Positions 45,273 to 55,455 of a DNA stretch of 64,000 nucleotides are shown in pieces; positions within the stretch are counted from its first letter, which is position 1, and the number at the start of each line of letters is the position of its first letter. The DNA is taken from IMG/VR virus record IMGVR_UViG_3300009147_000001, positions 1 through 64,000 of that record. One strand, 5' to 3'. The stretch is from a virus. The notes under the pieces are model-generated. The model was not told where the DNA came from, searched no databases, and worked only from the letters and a program-made list of their open reading frames with translations. Position numbers and translations under genes: made by a program.

Positions 45273-47472
45273 TCAACCTACTACCAACCGTGGCATCAGT
45301 CGTGCCTGGTGCAATCCACCGAACAATCCGCGTACCGACCGTAATCGTGACATCTATGGTTACGGTCGGTCCTATATGTGGTGACCCAAATACTTCAAGA
45401 CTCGGTATACCGTACATGACAACAGTGCCAGCCGGCGGGCCGACGAGTAGATTAACAAGGCCCACAGCCGCAGCGGACGCGATGCCATGTGCGGATATAG
45501 TGACTTGACCGGCTGTGATGGTAACTGCGCCGAAACGCTCAGCACTAGGAATTGATCCGGGTGAAACTGATACGACCGTCCCGACATTGACAGCGCCGAA
45601 TCTCTCTCCAGGGGGGACTGAGCCGGTGGAGAGGAACAGCGACGTGGTGATGGCGCCAACGCCCTGCCCTGAGGGCACTCCACCAGCCGTAATCGTCGCC
45701 GAGCTGGTGAGGGTAGGCCCACCAATAAATTCTGCACTAGGTATGCCATTGGGACTAATTACACTGATCGTTGCGGCGTTGGTATTACCTAGTAGCTCGC
45801 TACTAGGTATACCGCTGGCAGCGATCGTTGCCGTAGCAGATACCGTAGCGGCGCCGAGTTTCTCCTGGCTGGGAATACCAAACAGTGCAACAGTAGTGGC
45901 TGTCTGAACGTTAGCGTTACCACTTGTTTCACTTGATGGGATGCCACCGGCATTAATTGTGGCAGTGGTGGTTACACTGAGTGCACCCAACTTTTCTTGA
46001 CTTGGAATGCTATTTGCGTTTATAGCAGTAATAACTGTGGTAGTGACCCCACCGAACTGCTCACCGGTGGAAACACCCAGCGCTTGTATGGTGTAACTGT
46101 TAGTGAGTTGATTATCACCAACTCGCTCGCCACTTGGAATACCACTGGCTGAAATGCTAGTGGTCGCCGAAATAGTAGATGAGCCGAATTTTTCTTGGGT
46201 TTGAATACCAGCAGCGGTAATTGTGCTAGCCGTAGCTATATTTGGACTACCTGTAGTTTCACTACTAGGAATTCCACCAACGGTTATAGTATATGTCGTG
46301 GTTAAACTAGAAGCGCCAAACTTTTCTTGTCCAGGAATTCCACCAGGGTTAATCGCGGTAACGACCGTGATGCTTGGGCTACCAACAGTTTCACCAGAGA
46401 CAATACCATGTGCGGTGAGATTGAGCGTAGTGGAAGTGGATCCGACCGTCTCCTGGCTTGGTATGCTACCAGCACTAATTGTGTATGTAGCGGAGACAGT
46501 AGACGAACCTAGCTTTTCACTTGATGCAATGCCGCTAGCTACAATGTTTTGAGCCAGTACTGCCGCACCAAGTTCTTCACCACTCGGTATTCCGCCAGTG
46601 GTTACGGTGTACGTTGTAGTAACTGCACTAGCACCAGCGGTCTCACTGCTTGGAATACCATTAACAGTAACGGTCTGATCGCCCGCACCAGTGGCAGATT
46701 TTATCTCTACCGCAACCGCAGCCCAGTTGAATAGTGCTCCACCACCAGCACGCAAATCTACCCAATCGACGCTTGTGGACGCCGATCCGGTTCGTATTTC
46801 AGACTCTAATCCACCCCAAGTAGTATTAGTGGTGTCACACAGTTCGGTCCAGCCAGAACCGGGAGTCGATGAAGCGGTATCCTTATCTATACCAACAACA
46901 GCAAACACTTCTGATGACGTAGCTGGCGCCGCGCTAAGTGTCAGTGAGGCGGGATTCGGTGGACCACCGCTGATGGTGGTCTCCGAGGCTGCCCCGGTCG
47001 CACCAATGGGCGTTCCGGTATCATATCCGGTATAGGCAACGACCGACACTGAATATTCACCGATACTGCGGGTGCCACAGTCCAACGTCAGCGTCATAGA
47101 TGCACCAGTAGTTACTGGAGCAGTATAAATACGAGTGCCAGTAAAGAAACTGCCACCCTCATCGATGGATGAATCTATTCGACCAGTATAAGTCCAGCCG
47201 CCACCTGATATAGTTAAGTCAGTCAGTGGCGTATTCGCGCCACCATTTTCGATGAGACTGACACCAACGACGAGAAGGCTACTACTTGGTGGGGTAAAAC
47301 TTGATGTAGTAAATGCACCAGTACCAAAGGTACCCGACGCACCACTAATGGCACATAGTAAGTCCGTACGGGTAAGATTGCCCGCCACCGACGCGGGTGC
47401 GCGTAATATCCGCGAACCCAGTCGACCTCGGGGTAGGCGAGGTCGAGTTGGCGCTCGGCGTACTGCTGGCAC
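45253..47472 (-). CDS. repeat-rich tail fibre/adhesin
   Basis: 739 residues from GTG (GAGGGTAGG upstream). Residues 1-255 form a beta-sandwich, lectin-like head. From about 265 to 715 a unit of roughly 22 residues repeats about 18 times around GIPSxExxGxxxVTxTxTI. The repeats should build a long beta stalk. No enzymatic motif. Last gene of the tail module. Confidence 0.8.
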   Translation of the reverse strand: MPAVRRAPTRPRLPRGRLGSRILRAPASVAGNLTRTDLLCAISGASGTFGTGAFTTSSFTPPSSSLLVVGVSLIENGGANTPLTDLTISGGGWTYTGRIDSSIDEGGSFFTGTRIYTAPVTTGASMTLTLDCGTRSIGEYSVSVVAYTGYDTGTPIGATGAASETTISGGPPNPASLTLSAAPATSSEVFAVVGIDKDTASSTPGSGWTELCDTTNTTWGGLESEIRTGSASTSVDWVDLRAGGGALFNWAAVAVEIKSATGAGDQTVTVNGIPSSETAGASAVTTTYTVTTGGIPSGEELGAAVLAQNIVASGIASSEKLGSSTVSATYTISAGSIPSQETVGSTSTTLNLTAHGIVSGETVGSPSITVVTAINPGGIPGQEKFGASSLTTTYTITVGGIPSSETTGSPNIATASTITAAGIQTQEKFGSSTISATTSISASGIPSGERVGDNQLTNSYTIQALGVSTGEQFGGVTTTVITAINANSIPSQEKLGALSVTTTATINAGGIPSSETSGNANVQTATTVALFGIPSQEKLGAATVSATATIAASGIPSSELLGNTNAATISVISPNGIPSAEFIGGPTLTSSATITAGGVPSGQGVGAITTSLFLSTGSVPPGERFGAVNVGTVVSVSPGSIPSAERFGAVTITAGQVTISAHGIASAAAVGLVNLLVGPPAGTVVMYGIPSLEVFGSPHIGPTVTIDVTITVGTRIVRWIAPGTTDATVGSRLIKVVVD

Positions 47473-47505
47473 GACTCACCTACCCTCATCGTTTGATTTT
47501 AAATA

Positions 47506-47946
47506 TTAGGCGTCCCAGCTCCAGTACACATCACAAATTTGGCCCGTTCCGGTGAGTGCAATCAGCCCCACGCCGTTGGCGGTGCCGGACGGGATAAACA
47601 GACCACGACCGCCAAAAGTCCAGATGATGCCGGAACCAATCGAGGCGCCAATGGATGCCCGACGAATTTCTGTACCCAAAGTGGGAGCCGTACTGCTGTG
47701 AGAGTTGCGCGCGGTGCCTTTGGACGTGAAGTTAACGTCAGACTCCTCGTAGGTACCGGTTACCGCTGATGATGTGCCAGCGGTGGAAAATCGAGCTAAC
47801 GAGAGTTCGAATGCGGTAACGGTAGTGTTGGTGGCACCGACCTCGACCAGCCACAATCCACCCGTTGCTTCAGAGTAGAGACTAGCCATGGGCAGGGTCG
47901 TCGATCCTGCGTTGGTGGTGCGATATGCAGCAGCCTGACGTGCCAT
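47506..47946 (-). CDS. tail-associated protein
   Basis: 146 residues from ATG 47946, chosen because GGAGGT lies 6 bases upstream. Small beta-sandwich of Ser/Thr/Gly-rich strands, related in style to its neighbours. No motif recognised. Confidence 0.65.
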   Translation of the reverse strand: MARQAAAYRTTNAGSTTLPMASLYSEATGGLWLVEVGATNTTVTAFELSLARFSTAGTSSAVTGTYEESDVNFTSKGTARNSHSSTAPTLGTEIRRASIGASIGSGIIWTFGGRGLFIPSGTANGVGLIALTGTGQICDVYWSWDA

Positions 47947-47950
47947 TGGC

Positions 47951-48721
47951 TTAACCTCCAATAATTGCAGATTGACCTAACGACCCATACGGACCATATG
48001 GTGAGGTAATTTCACTGGGACGTGCACTCCGAATAAGTACGTGCTTGGGTTCCGGATCGGCTGGTACTCCTCGCAAGGCAATACACATGAGTGCCTTGAA
48101 GTTGGCCGTCAGAGCGAGAGTGGCCGTCATGGCTCCGGTCGCACCAGCCGTGGCCTTCTCACCTGTGGCCATGGCAAAACCGCCACCAAGGCCAGAGGTG
48201 GTCCAATCATCCATTCGTTCGGTCACATTGACCAATGATGCATTAGCCCATCCAGTGGCTCCTGCGGTCGATGCGATATCCTGACCGGTGGAAAATGCAT
48301 ACAAAAGGAGACGATCAGCATCAGAAGTGGTAACTCCCGGAATTGACACTGATGTGTCGGAAACCAACTCTGTCGACGTGGCGAAAGTATCCCACGGATT
48401 GCCGTTGGTGGCACATCCGTTCACCACGATCATCCTGGCTACTATGTGATTACCAGCGTCGGCAATGGATGGTGCAGTATCACCAGCTTGCACCCGACGC
48501 CAAATCGCCCACAGCCGAGTCACCGTACCCGACGATACGGTGACATTGGTGATGGCAGCCCATCCAGTCGGTGCAACAACGGTGTCGGTAGCTTCTGTTT
48601 CAATAAGTGTGATGGCAATGTCATCATTCGTGGCAGTGTAGCCATTCGGAAACGCCGGTGTCACTGCCGCGACCCCATTGGCGTTGGCCGCCGATACCCC
48701 AACGACGGTTGGCATTGCCAT
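47951..48721 (-). CDS. tail adhesin, lectin-like beta-sandwich
   Basis: 256 residues. The layout VVAPTGW, LWAIWRRVQAGDT, ADRLLLYAFS resembles the head of the fibre at 45253 (tail-tip carbohydrate-binding sandwich repeated in this cluster). Short basic C-terminus. Confidence 0.68.
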   Translation of the reverse strand: MAMPTVVGVSAANANGVAAVTPAFPNGYTATNDDIAITLIETEATDTVVAPTGWAAITNVTVSSGTVTRLWAIWRRVQAGDTAPSIADAGNHIVARMIVVNGCATNGNPWDTFATSTELVSDTSVSIPGVTTSDADRLLLYAFSTGQDIASTAGATGWANASLVNVTERMDDWTTSGLGGGFAMATGEKATAGATGAMTATLALTANFKALMCIALRGVPADPEPKHVLIRSARPSEITSPYGPYGSLGQSAIIGG

Positions 48722-48732
48722 CGCACATTCCC

Positions 48733-50937
48733 CTATACCGTTGGATCCGGAGTCATGCCGACTGCGGTCACCTCAGCGATACTACTGGCATCAATGACCT
48801 TCTCGTATGTGGTGTTCGGACCGACGTACTGCGACCAGTCGACACCACTAACGGTACCGTACATGGTCATACCTCTCGTTCCACTTGGTGTTGTACCCAG
48901 ATACGATGCTACTGACGATGACAATGGGTCTTGACGAGCATAGACCTTAAAGGCACTATCCTCACCATCAAGAATACCAACGACATCTGCTGGACTATAA
49001 GCAACTTCAACCAATACAGCATGCACACCGATGTCAGGCGAAGCGTCAGTGGAGAAGCCAACCAAACACTCAAGTGCATCCAGTCTCGCTTTAGTAACTT
49101 GCCAGTAGCGGACGGGCGTACCACGTGATGGACGAACCACACCACATATCCAAATGAGATTAGTATCGTCTTGACCATGATCAGCAGCAGTCACCAGAAA
49201 AATCGTCTGTCCTGATGCAATCACCTGTATGCCAAGAGTGGCGGTGGTGGCAGATGCTGCCCATGGTGCAAATGACCATTTGACTGCCCTCGGCACCTTG
49301 TCGGTGAGCGTCAACGTTTCCATGGGAATCTTCACACTTTCACCACTGGCAGTGGTTACCTGCATAACACCATTCGATGAGGCCCCAATAGTTGGTGGTA
49401 TATCACGCAGATTGTTTTGACAGGTGGTACCATTGAATGCAGTACCCGTGCCATTACTAGAAAATGTCTGGAAATTGGATGTGGTGCCCTGCACGGACGC
49501 TGGGTCTGTGGCATCAGGTAGTAGTGGAACAATCTTATCTTTGCCAATAGGATAGTTGCCCCGTAGTTTGGAGACGATGGGATCATCATAATACACAGTG
49601 GCGGTTTGACTACTCTTCCAGCCAATGACCAATGCCGTAACCCGGGCGGAGGTCATGCTCGACGTGGTAGCTGTCGTTTGAGCTACCATTGATGTCACAG
49701 CAAGACTGTCATAGTCCATTGACCACTCGAACGTATGCGTCGTACTGGTGGACCAGTACCGACCAGTAACACCAATCCACTTGTTCGCCGCAACGGTGGC
49801 ATCGGATACCTGCTCCGTTCCAGAACCGATCTTTACCCCAATTTTTTGCGACGCATTAATGTACCGGACCACAACCCCATTCGCTGCCGAGCCTACCTCC
49901 ACCGACCATAATACTGTATCGGCAGATGGAAGTGACGTATCAAAGTAGAAGTTGACTCGTGGAATGAAAAAGTAGTCACTGCCAACTGACACGTTCGGCT
50001 GGAAATAACTCAGGACACCAGGGTCGGTCCACGCCACCCATTCAGCAGCCGCCGTCGACGATAGCTTTAAAGCGTAATTGCCAGAGCGCTTGATAGTGGA
50101 TACGATTTCCGGAGAGCCGGCTGAGGAATCGAACTGTTTTACCCCAGCATCGGCGGCAATACTCCCGCTGGTCAATCCAGTTGCCGTGCCGAATTCAAAG
50201 CCGGTAAACGCATCGTATAAAGGTGCCCACTTGCTATCCTGAGTATAGTGAATAATCAAGTCACCAATAAATGGACAAGACGGAGACACATCGGCCGTGA
50301 TACTAAAGCGACCAACGTCCCAGAACGCATTGACCGCCACTGCGAGAGTCAGCGAGAATCCACTTCCAGTGACCGGGACCTGAGCTATCTCTTGGAGGCT
50401 CGATGTATATCCAGAAATGACTGGCTGAGTAGTAGACGCGTTATAAGCGCCGAAATAGGCCAACGCCATCGAGCTGTACGCCAAGGTGGTATCGTTAGAA
50501 TTCTCGGGTACACTCGTCGTGGTCGTCGATGACACCGAACCAGGCGCCGAAGCACCAGAGGCTGCCGTAATGTACTGTGGTGTACTTGCCTGGGCAACCT
50601 CCAACCCTTCGACTTCCAGCGCTGCCCAACATCCAACAGAAGCCACACTGGTCACGATGGGAAACGTGTACGTAGTCTCCCCACCGGCCACGTTCTCCTT
50701 AAACCACGACATAAGGCTGCTGTTTGTATCAAGACTAACGTTACGAGTATCGTATTGATTAAACGTTCCCGCCCCACCGGTTGGTGCCCAGAATCGCGCA
50801 TCCCCGGATCCACTAGATGCCCGAGACAGACCAAGTATGACGACAGTCGTCCCAGCAGTGGTAGCAGTATCAAATGTTACGGTAGCGCTCGTCGCACCAT
50901 TAATCGTGCCCGTTTTGACCTGGAGAATGTTAAACAT
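48733..50937 (-). CDS. large tail adhesin with concanavalin-like domain
   Basis: 734 residues with GGAGG upstream. N-terminal beta sandwich like its neighbours (1-210), a concanavalin/LamG-like carbohydrate-binding domain about 225-455, and two smaller beta domains. Likely a receptor-binding component. Confidence 0.72.
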   Translation of the reverse strand: MFNILQVKTGTINGATSATVTFDTATTAGTTVVILGLSRASSGSGDARFWAPTGGAGTFNQYDTRNVSLDTNSSLMSWFKENVAGGETTYTFPIVTSVASVGCWAALEVEGLEVAQASTPQYITAASGASAPGSVSSTTTTSVPENSNDTTLAYSSMALAYFGAYNASTTQPVISGYTSSLQEIAQVPVTGSGFSLTLAVAVNAFWDVGRFSITADVSPSCPFIGDLIIHYTQDSKWAPLYDAFTGFEFGTATGLTSGSIAADAGVKQFDSSAGSPEIVSTIKRSGNYALKLSSTAAAEWVAWTDPGVLSYFQPNVSVGSDYFFIPRVNFYFDTSLPSADTVLWSVEVGSAANGVVVRYINASQKIGVKIGSGTEQVSDATVAANKWIGVTGRYWSTSTTHTFEWSMDYDSLAVTSMVAQTTATTSSMTSARVTALVIGWKSSQTATVYYDDPIVSKLRGNYPIGKDKIVPLLPDATDPASVQGTTSNFQTFSSNGTGTAFNGTTCQNNLRDIPPTIGASSNGVMQVTTASGESVKIPMETLTLTDKVPRAVKWSFAPWAASATTATLGIQVIASGQTIFLVTAADHGQDDTNLIWICGVVRPSRGTPVRYWQVTKARLDALECLVGFSTDASPDIGVHAVLVEVAYSPADVVGILDGEDSAFKVYARQDPLSSSVASYLGTTPSGTRGMTMYGTVSGVDWSQYVGPNTTYEKVIDASSIAEVTAVGMTPDPTV

Positions 50938-50955
50938 TTCTTTTAGCCTCCATCC

Positions 50956-50999
50956 TCAGAGCTTAAAGATGCGATTTACACCATTATCCCAGGTCACCA
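50956..50999 (-). other. displaced C-terminal codons of the adhesin gene
   Basis: In a frame just past the homing-endonuclease stop the sequence codes IMVTWDNGVNRIFKL and a stop. This copies the C-terminus of the gene at 51464-52327 (IVVTFDNGPNKIFKL). It is the likely original 3' end, cut off by the inserted gene. Confidence 0.7.
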
Positions 51000-51467
51000 T
51001 GATACGTCGGCTGCCGTTTTGCCAACTCGATATGCTCTGGCCCGTGCATTTATACATTCCTTGCATCGCCTCCTTTCCTCCCTGATTACTAGATTGTTTC
51101 CAACTAATAGGTGACCGTGCTGACATGTTGGTGAGGTTCCGCGCTTCGGTGCCAATGCCTTCCATTTATCCAACACTTCTTCGGCCTTTAGTTTTCTGCG
51201 CTCACATAGATGTGGCAATATTAGTTCTATAAATTTTCCCGCATCTTCTCTGGCATAGATGGCCCAACGCCATACCCGCTTACCAGTAATAGTGCGCTCA
51301 TTTGCCTCAGATACAACACCAACACCGGACCATTCTAGCATTCTATATATGACATCCATGTCAGTAGATGCAACCTGAATTTTTGGTCTTCCTCCTTTGT
51401 CACTACCAATCCAGCCTTCACCCTCAATTATTCCAATAATCCAACCAAGTTTCAACTCTTCAATCAT
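50994..51467 (-). CDS. LAGLIDADG homing endonuclease
   Basis: 157 residues. LGWIIGIIEGEGWIG is a clean LAGLIDADG helix with its acidic residue, followed by the usual beta-strand pair and a second helix; the C-terminal HGHLLVGNNLVIREERRRC and CKEC look like an added zinc-binding DNA-recognition module. Its ATG overlaps the stop of the adhesin gene by four bases. One LAGLIDADG motif implies a dimer. Confidence 0.85.
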   Translation of the reverse strand: MIEELKLGWIIGIIEGEGWIGSDKGGRPKIQVASTDMDVIYRMLEWSGVGVVSEANERTITGKRVWRWAIYAREDAGKFIELILPHLCERRKLKAEEVLDKWKALAPKRGTSPTCQHGHLLVGNNLVIREERRRCKECINARARAYRVGKTAADVSW

Positions 51468-52327
51468 AGCTTGAATATCTTATTTGGACCGTTATCAAAC
51501 GTCACCACGATGTTTCCGCCATTCGGTGTTACCGGCAATCCAGACCCCGTAGCCGGTGCCAGTGCTCGGGAGTTGGCCGTAATAATTGCGGCAGTCGACG
51601 TGACTGCAATGGACCGATCTCCAGCATTAGCCAGCGCAGATAACGTCGCGGAGGCACCATTGCTAAAGGCGAGTACCGTGCTATTGGGAATGGCGTAGGT
51701 TAGCGGGTCGACCACAATCGACGTCGATGAGGCAGCCGCCTGCACTGCGCACGTAACAATATGCTTACCGGTAATAAGAGCGATCATCTGGGACGTCGAT
51801 GCGGTGCCGGTGTCCTCGAAGATAGCCACCGCTTCTACTGAGTTACCGGTCACCGAGGTAAACGTCACGTCGTTGGCATCGGCGACCCCAGCCGTCACCG
51901 TCTTACCGGCGAGGTTGACCGGGGTGCCCACCACCGCACCATTAAAATCGTCCCAGTTATCTCCGGCCGCCGATGGTCCGTAGTTAACGGCATACCCGGT
52001 AGCACCGCCCACTCCATTGCCAACTGCATTAGCCGCCGTAATCGGATTGGTCAACTCAAAGGTGTTAGCTGCCTGGTTAGCGATTTTCCAAAAACCATTA
52101 GCTGCTGTATTGGTGGCGTGACCATCAATAAACACCAAGTCGCCGTTGGCAAACCCATGCGACGTAGACGTTACTACAATGGGCGTGGCGTTAGTGGATG
52201 AGGTAATCGCTTTAATCCCAACATCTGTGGTGCCAAGGTCTAATAGGGCCGCACTGATTGTGGCAGTATCCCAGTCAATCGAGTTCTCCAGGAAGCCCTG
52301 CCGGCCCAGCTCAAACAACCCGTTCAC
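51464..52327 (-). CDS. tail adhesin/minor tail protein
   Basis: 287 residues, beta-rich, with an N-terminal GRQGFLENSIDWDTATI segment typical of short phage tail appendage proteins and a C-terminal IVVTFDNGPNKIFKL. That C-terminus is duplicated beyond the homing endonuclease gene. Confidence 0.68.
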   Translation of the reverse strand: MNGLFELGRQGFLENSIDWDTATISAALLDLGTTDVGIKAITSSTNATPIVVTSTSHGFANGDLVFIDGHATNTAANGFWKIANQAANTFELTNPITAANAVGNGVGGATGYAVNYGPSAAGDNWDDFNGAVVGTPVNLAGKTVTAGVADANDVTFTSVTGNSVEAVAIFEDTGTASTSQMIALITGKHIVTCAVQAAASSTSIVVDPLTYAIPNSTVLAFSNGASATLSALANAGDRSIAVTSTAAIITANSRALAPATGSGLPVTPNGGNIVVTFDNGPNKIFKL

Positions 52328-52680
52328 GGTCGGGTAACCTCCAAACTTAATGTGGCAAAGCCTTCGGCAAGTCTAACTACCTCGGCAGGGTTTGACGTGA
52401 AAACCTCTAGATCGTATACCCCCGTCTTCCACGTATACGCAGCGGTGATATCCGCGCCAACAGTCACCGTTACTATCCCGCCCGGAGCATTGATAGAAAC
52501 TCTGCCATTGCTGGTGGAAGCATCCACTAAGATATTCGTGTCGTCTATATTGCTCCGCACCTGCATGCGGCCAGAGTATCCAGTTAAGTCAAATACCGTC
52601 TTATCTTGATGTAATGCTTGTACAGCAAATACAAACTTAGCACCTTGTTCAATGACGATGTCTCGGTGTACTGCGGGCAT
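52324..52680 (-). CDS. small tail/baseplate protein
   Basis: 118 residues, beta-sandwich with FDLTGYSGRMQVRS and VYDLEVFTSNP, as in BppU-like N-terminal baseplate domains. A very strong GGAGGTGAT site precedes ATG. Confidence 0.65.
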   Translation of the reverse strand: MPAVHRDIVIEQGAKFVFAVQALHQDKTVFDLTGYSGRMQVRSNIDDTNILVDASTSNGRVSINAPGGIVTVTVGADITAAYTWKTGVYDLEVFTSNPAEVVRLAEGFATLSLEVTRP

Positions 52681-52734
52681 ATGATATCACCTCCTCGCCA
52701 CAATAATGAGTATACGAATGCGATCCTACTTATT

Positions 52735-53532
52735 CTACAAAAGATCCAATCCGGTCATTCCAACGACCATAGCTCGGGCTGATCCAGCCCCACTTGCACG
52801 CCGATGCTGAATGGCTAACCACACGGACTTACCATTTTGTCCATCCCCATCGGTACACAACATACGATCAACAAAAATATCGTTGAATTGCTGGGTATTT
52901 GCCGGGGTTGTTATAGGATTGACAATAACATTGTTGTTGTTTAATAAATCTAATACTCGTAACTCACCAGTCGTGGTAGCGTCGTTATTGGACAACACGG
53001 TAACCCTTAAGGCTGGGTGATACATATACCAGTATGTTTGCGCTAAGTCAGTAAAACTAGAACTCGTAGTTGTTATTATTTCTGCAACATTCCACCAGGT
53101 GTAAGAGAGTTTGGGGTCACCGAAGCCATGCCGCTGATTAAAACAATCTGAAATGAGCGTATTTCCCGCTTTGTCATAGATGGCAAATGATGGGAAGGTA
53201 CCAGTTTGCAATCCACCTACCCCATCGTCAATACCTCGAACAGTAATGGTATATGGATTGAATGACCCAACACCAACCGTTGGATCCTTCTTTATATATA
53301 GTCCAACTCCTTGACCAAATACCGTATTAACGTTACCATCTAGGAGTATCTCACCACCATCGACGGTGGCATCTGGACCATTACGAATAACAATACTACC
53401 GCCTTCCACGACAAATCCATCGCTGTCAATCGAGGTCGACGGTAACTGCGGAGTACGCTCTAATCGAGATAATCTATTTTCCAAATCCCTAATTACAGTT
53501 AATAAATCATCGTCTTGTCTATACTTAGACAT
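52735..53532 (-). CDS. baseplate/tail-tip protein
   Basis: 265 residues: N-terminal coiled coil (DLLTVIRDLENRLSRLE) and a beta-rich body. Overlaps the upstream gene by 8 bases. Resembles minor tail proteins with an N-terminal trimeriser. Confidence 0.65.
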   Translation of the reverse strand: MSKYRQDDDLLTVIRDLENRLSRLERTPQLPSTSIDSDGFVVEGGSIVIRNGPDATVDGGEILLDGNVNTVFGQGVGLYIKKDPTVGVGSFNPYTITVRGIDDGVGGLQTGTFPSFAIYDKAGNTLISDCFNQRHGFGDPKLSYTWWNVAEIITTTSSSFTDLAQTYWYMYHPALRVTVLSNNDATTTGELRVLDLLNNNNVIVNPITTPANTQQFNDIFVDRMLCTDGDGQNGKSVWLAIQHRRASGAGSARAMVVGMTGLDLL

Positions 53533-54613
53533 TCTCGTCTCCTTCTAGTATAATCTCATATTCATCCGTATTGGATGATTCGCCTGGACGCAGAGTCCAT
53601 GCTACTATTCGCGCTGACTGTTGTAAAGTATGTGGAAAACGGGGATCGCGAATAATCAATTTACAATAATCACCGAGACCAAAACTACCAAATTCTGGTT
53701 GTGCATAAGCAATCAGCGACGGTTTAAGCGTTAACATGGGGGGCCGACGCTTCAGTCCTTCTTGAACACCAATGGTGTTCAATAGTGCTTGACTTGTTAT
53801 ATCTTTACGAGACACGTCAATATCCCAACGAGGCCACCCACTAGCTAACATGTCGTCATTAGCTTGCTCATACTCGATCATTGCGGCACCCTCACCAGCG
53901 CCTAACACAAAGGTATTGGTGGCTGCCCCAACCATACTTTCTGTGGCATAGTAATTGACGATACTACCAGGATATTCGAAGTTTATCGAAGTGTTACTCG
54001 TTGGTGCTCCCAGCGTGGGATAGCCAATAGCCAAATTTTTCATATAGTTTCCACCACTTTTGGTAACACCAATATACCAGTCGAATCCATCGGATGAGTC
54101 TGCTAAACTTGACATTACTTCGCCATAGTATTTTCTATCTTCTCGATTAATCACAACAGTTTTGGTAAATGCCACCGGGAAAACTGGCGGCACATTAATA
54201 TTGATGTTTCGTCCGTTCACACTCTGCATTGCCATCCAAAGGTCACGAAAGATGTTTCTTTGATCACCAGTTGTGTTAAGACTACTCAAAACTAATTGTC
54301 GATTAGGATAATTTTCAAAACTTTGTGCATATATTTGTACTACCTTCGCTTGACTTTGATACGTCCGCGACCACACATAACCAATCCAAATAGCAGTATT
54401 GTTGCGCTCAACCGCAACAAAGGTTCGACCAGGAACCGTAGCAGCAATAAGATCTTCGTTGCGTTTACCTGTCATGTCCAATTGAAAAGTACCATTAAAT
54501 TGCCCTCCAGTATTTAGTGCTAAGTCCATATAGACGCCATACATCGGAACCTCTTCAATAACTCGTTCGTCACGAAGAGACCCAAAAACGTAGCGATATT
54601 GCGATGACGCCAT
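53525..54613 (-). CDS. minor tail protein (tail hub type)
   Basis: 362 residues; YRYVFGSLRDERVIEEVPMYG, TVPGRTFVAVERNNTAIWIG and TYQSQAKVVQIYAQSFENY resemble actinophage tail hub/Gp37-like proteins that hold the cell-wall-facing tip. C-terminal RPGESSNTDEYEI strand. Confidence 0.7.
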   Translation of the reverse strand: MASSQYRYVFGSLRDERVIEEVPMYGVYMDLALNTGGQFNGTFQLDMTGKRNEDLIAATVPGRTFVAVERNNTAIWIGYVWSRTYQSQAKVVQIYAQSFENYPNRQLVLSSLNTTGDQRNIFRDLWMAMQSVNGRNININVPPVFPVAFTKTVVINREDRKYYGEVMSSLADSSDGFDWYIGVTKSGGNYMKNLAIGYPTLGAPTSNTSINFEYPGSIVNYYATESMVGAATNTFVLGAGEGAAMIEYEQANDDMLASGWPRWDIDVSRKDITSQALLNTIGVQEGLKRRPPMLTLKPSLIAYAQPEFGSFGLGDYCKLIIRDPRFPHTLQQSARIVAWTLRPGESSNTDEYEIILEGDENV

Positions 54614-55452
54614 TAATCTGCTATCTGATCAAGTTCTGCGTCCACTGCATCTTTTACTTGCTGAACACCTTCATCAGAAAGCTTCACTTCAGTAGCCACA
54701 CTAACACCACTAGTAAGCACATCTCGTAGTTCAGCTATCGACTTTTGCATATCTTTGACTGCTTGAGCTAGTAGGTTTGGCTCTTTACGATCAACTGATT
54801 CACCAGGAACCCGAAAGACAATTGGGTCTTCCATGTTCTCTAGTCCTTGCACCCGCTCAATGAGTGCTTTGCCATCTGGATCGTCCTTTAACGCCACGTC
54901 GTCCTCCTGAAATAGTTTAAGAACGTAATCGAAGGGGAAATTCGGACCAGGATCGGTATGAGTAGTCCCACCAAAACAGATCCGCAATTGATTGTGAGTA
55001 GTCATACCTGGAGTAAAAGACTTAACTTGAGCATCAGTCAACCAGCGAAGCGGAATATTGTAAGATTTCATATCTCGTAAACAAATTCGCTTCATCTGAT
55101 TGAACATATTGATGCCAAAGGTATCTAACCACTGGCTGCGAACTTGACCAGCAAATCCCGACAGTTCCCAGTTTATTCCACGATAGTTTCCTGGCCGGTT
55201 ACCCACTGTCCATGCTGAATCTTTAAGTCGAACGCATTGTACCACACTATTATCGTCCACACAATAGTGACTACTCACCCGCCGACCGTCCCCCGGATTA
55301 GCAAAGTAGGCAGCAGTTGCCTCCGCTCGACTGGAAGTCTCAGACGCTTCCATGTCGTGAAACACAATCCAAATAGGTGGACCGTCTGGTCGACCAGACG
55401 TATAGCCGGCGGCTTGAATAAACTGTACGTCAGGATGATCACCCATAGCCAT
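54613..55452 (-). CDS. N-acetylmuramoyl-L-alanine amidase (endolysin candidate)
   Basis: 279 residues. Amidase_2 fold with zinc ligands in IWIVFHDME, THNQ and HTDPGPNFP; the latter is a hallmark of actinophage amidases. Residues 195-279 form a helical tail. Located among tail genes, so it may be a tail-borne wall hydrolase or the lysin used at the end of infection. Confidence 0.85.
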   Translation of the reverse strand: MAMGDHPDVQFIQAAGYTSGRPDGPPIWIVFHDMEASETSSRAEATAAYFANPGDGRRVSSHYCVDDNSVVQCVRLKDSAWTVGNRPGNYRGINWELSGFAGQVRSQWLDTFGINMFNQMKRICLRDMKSYNIPLRWLTDAQVKSFTPGMTTHNQLRICFGGTTHTDPGPNFPFDYVLKLFQEDDVALKDDPDGKALIERVQGLENMEDPIVFRVPGESVDRKEPNLLAQAVKDMQKSIAELRDVLTSGVSVATEVKLSDEGVQQVKDAVDAELDQIAD

Positions 55453-55455
55453 TTG

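Noticed and set aside
45253-47472. CRISPR array or tandem DNA satellite in the repeat region
   Set aside because: The repeats are coding, diverged at DNA level and in frame; there are no spacers or direct repeats of CRISPR size anywhere in the window.
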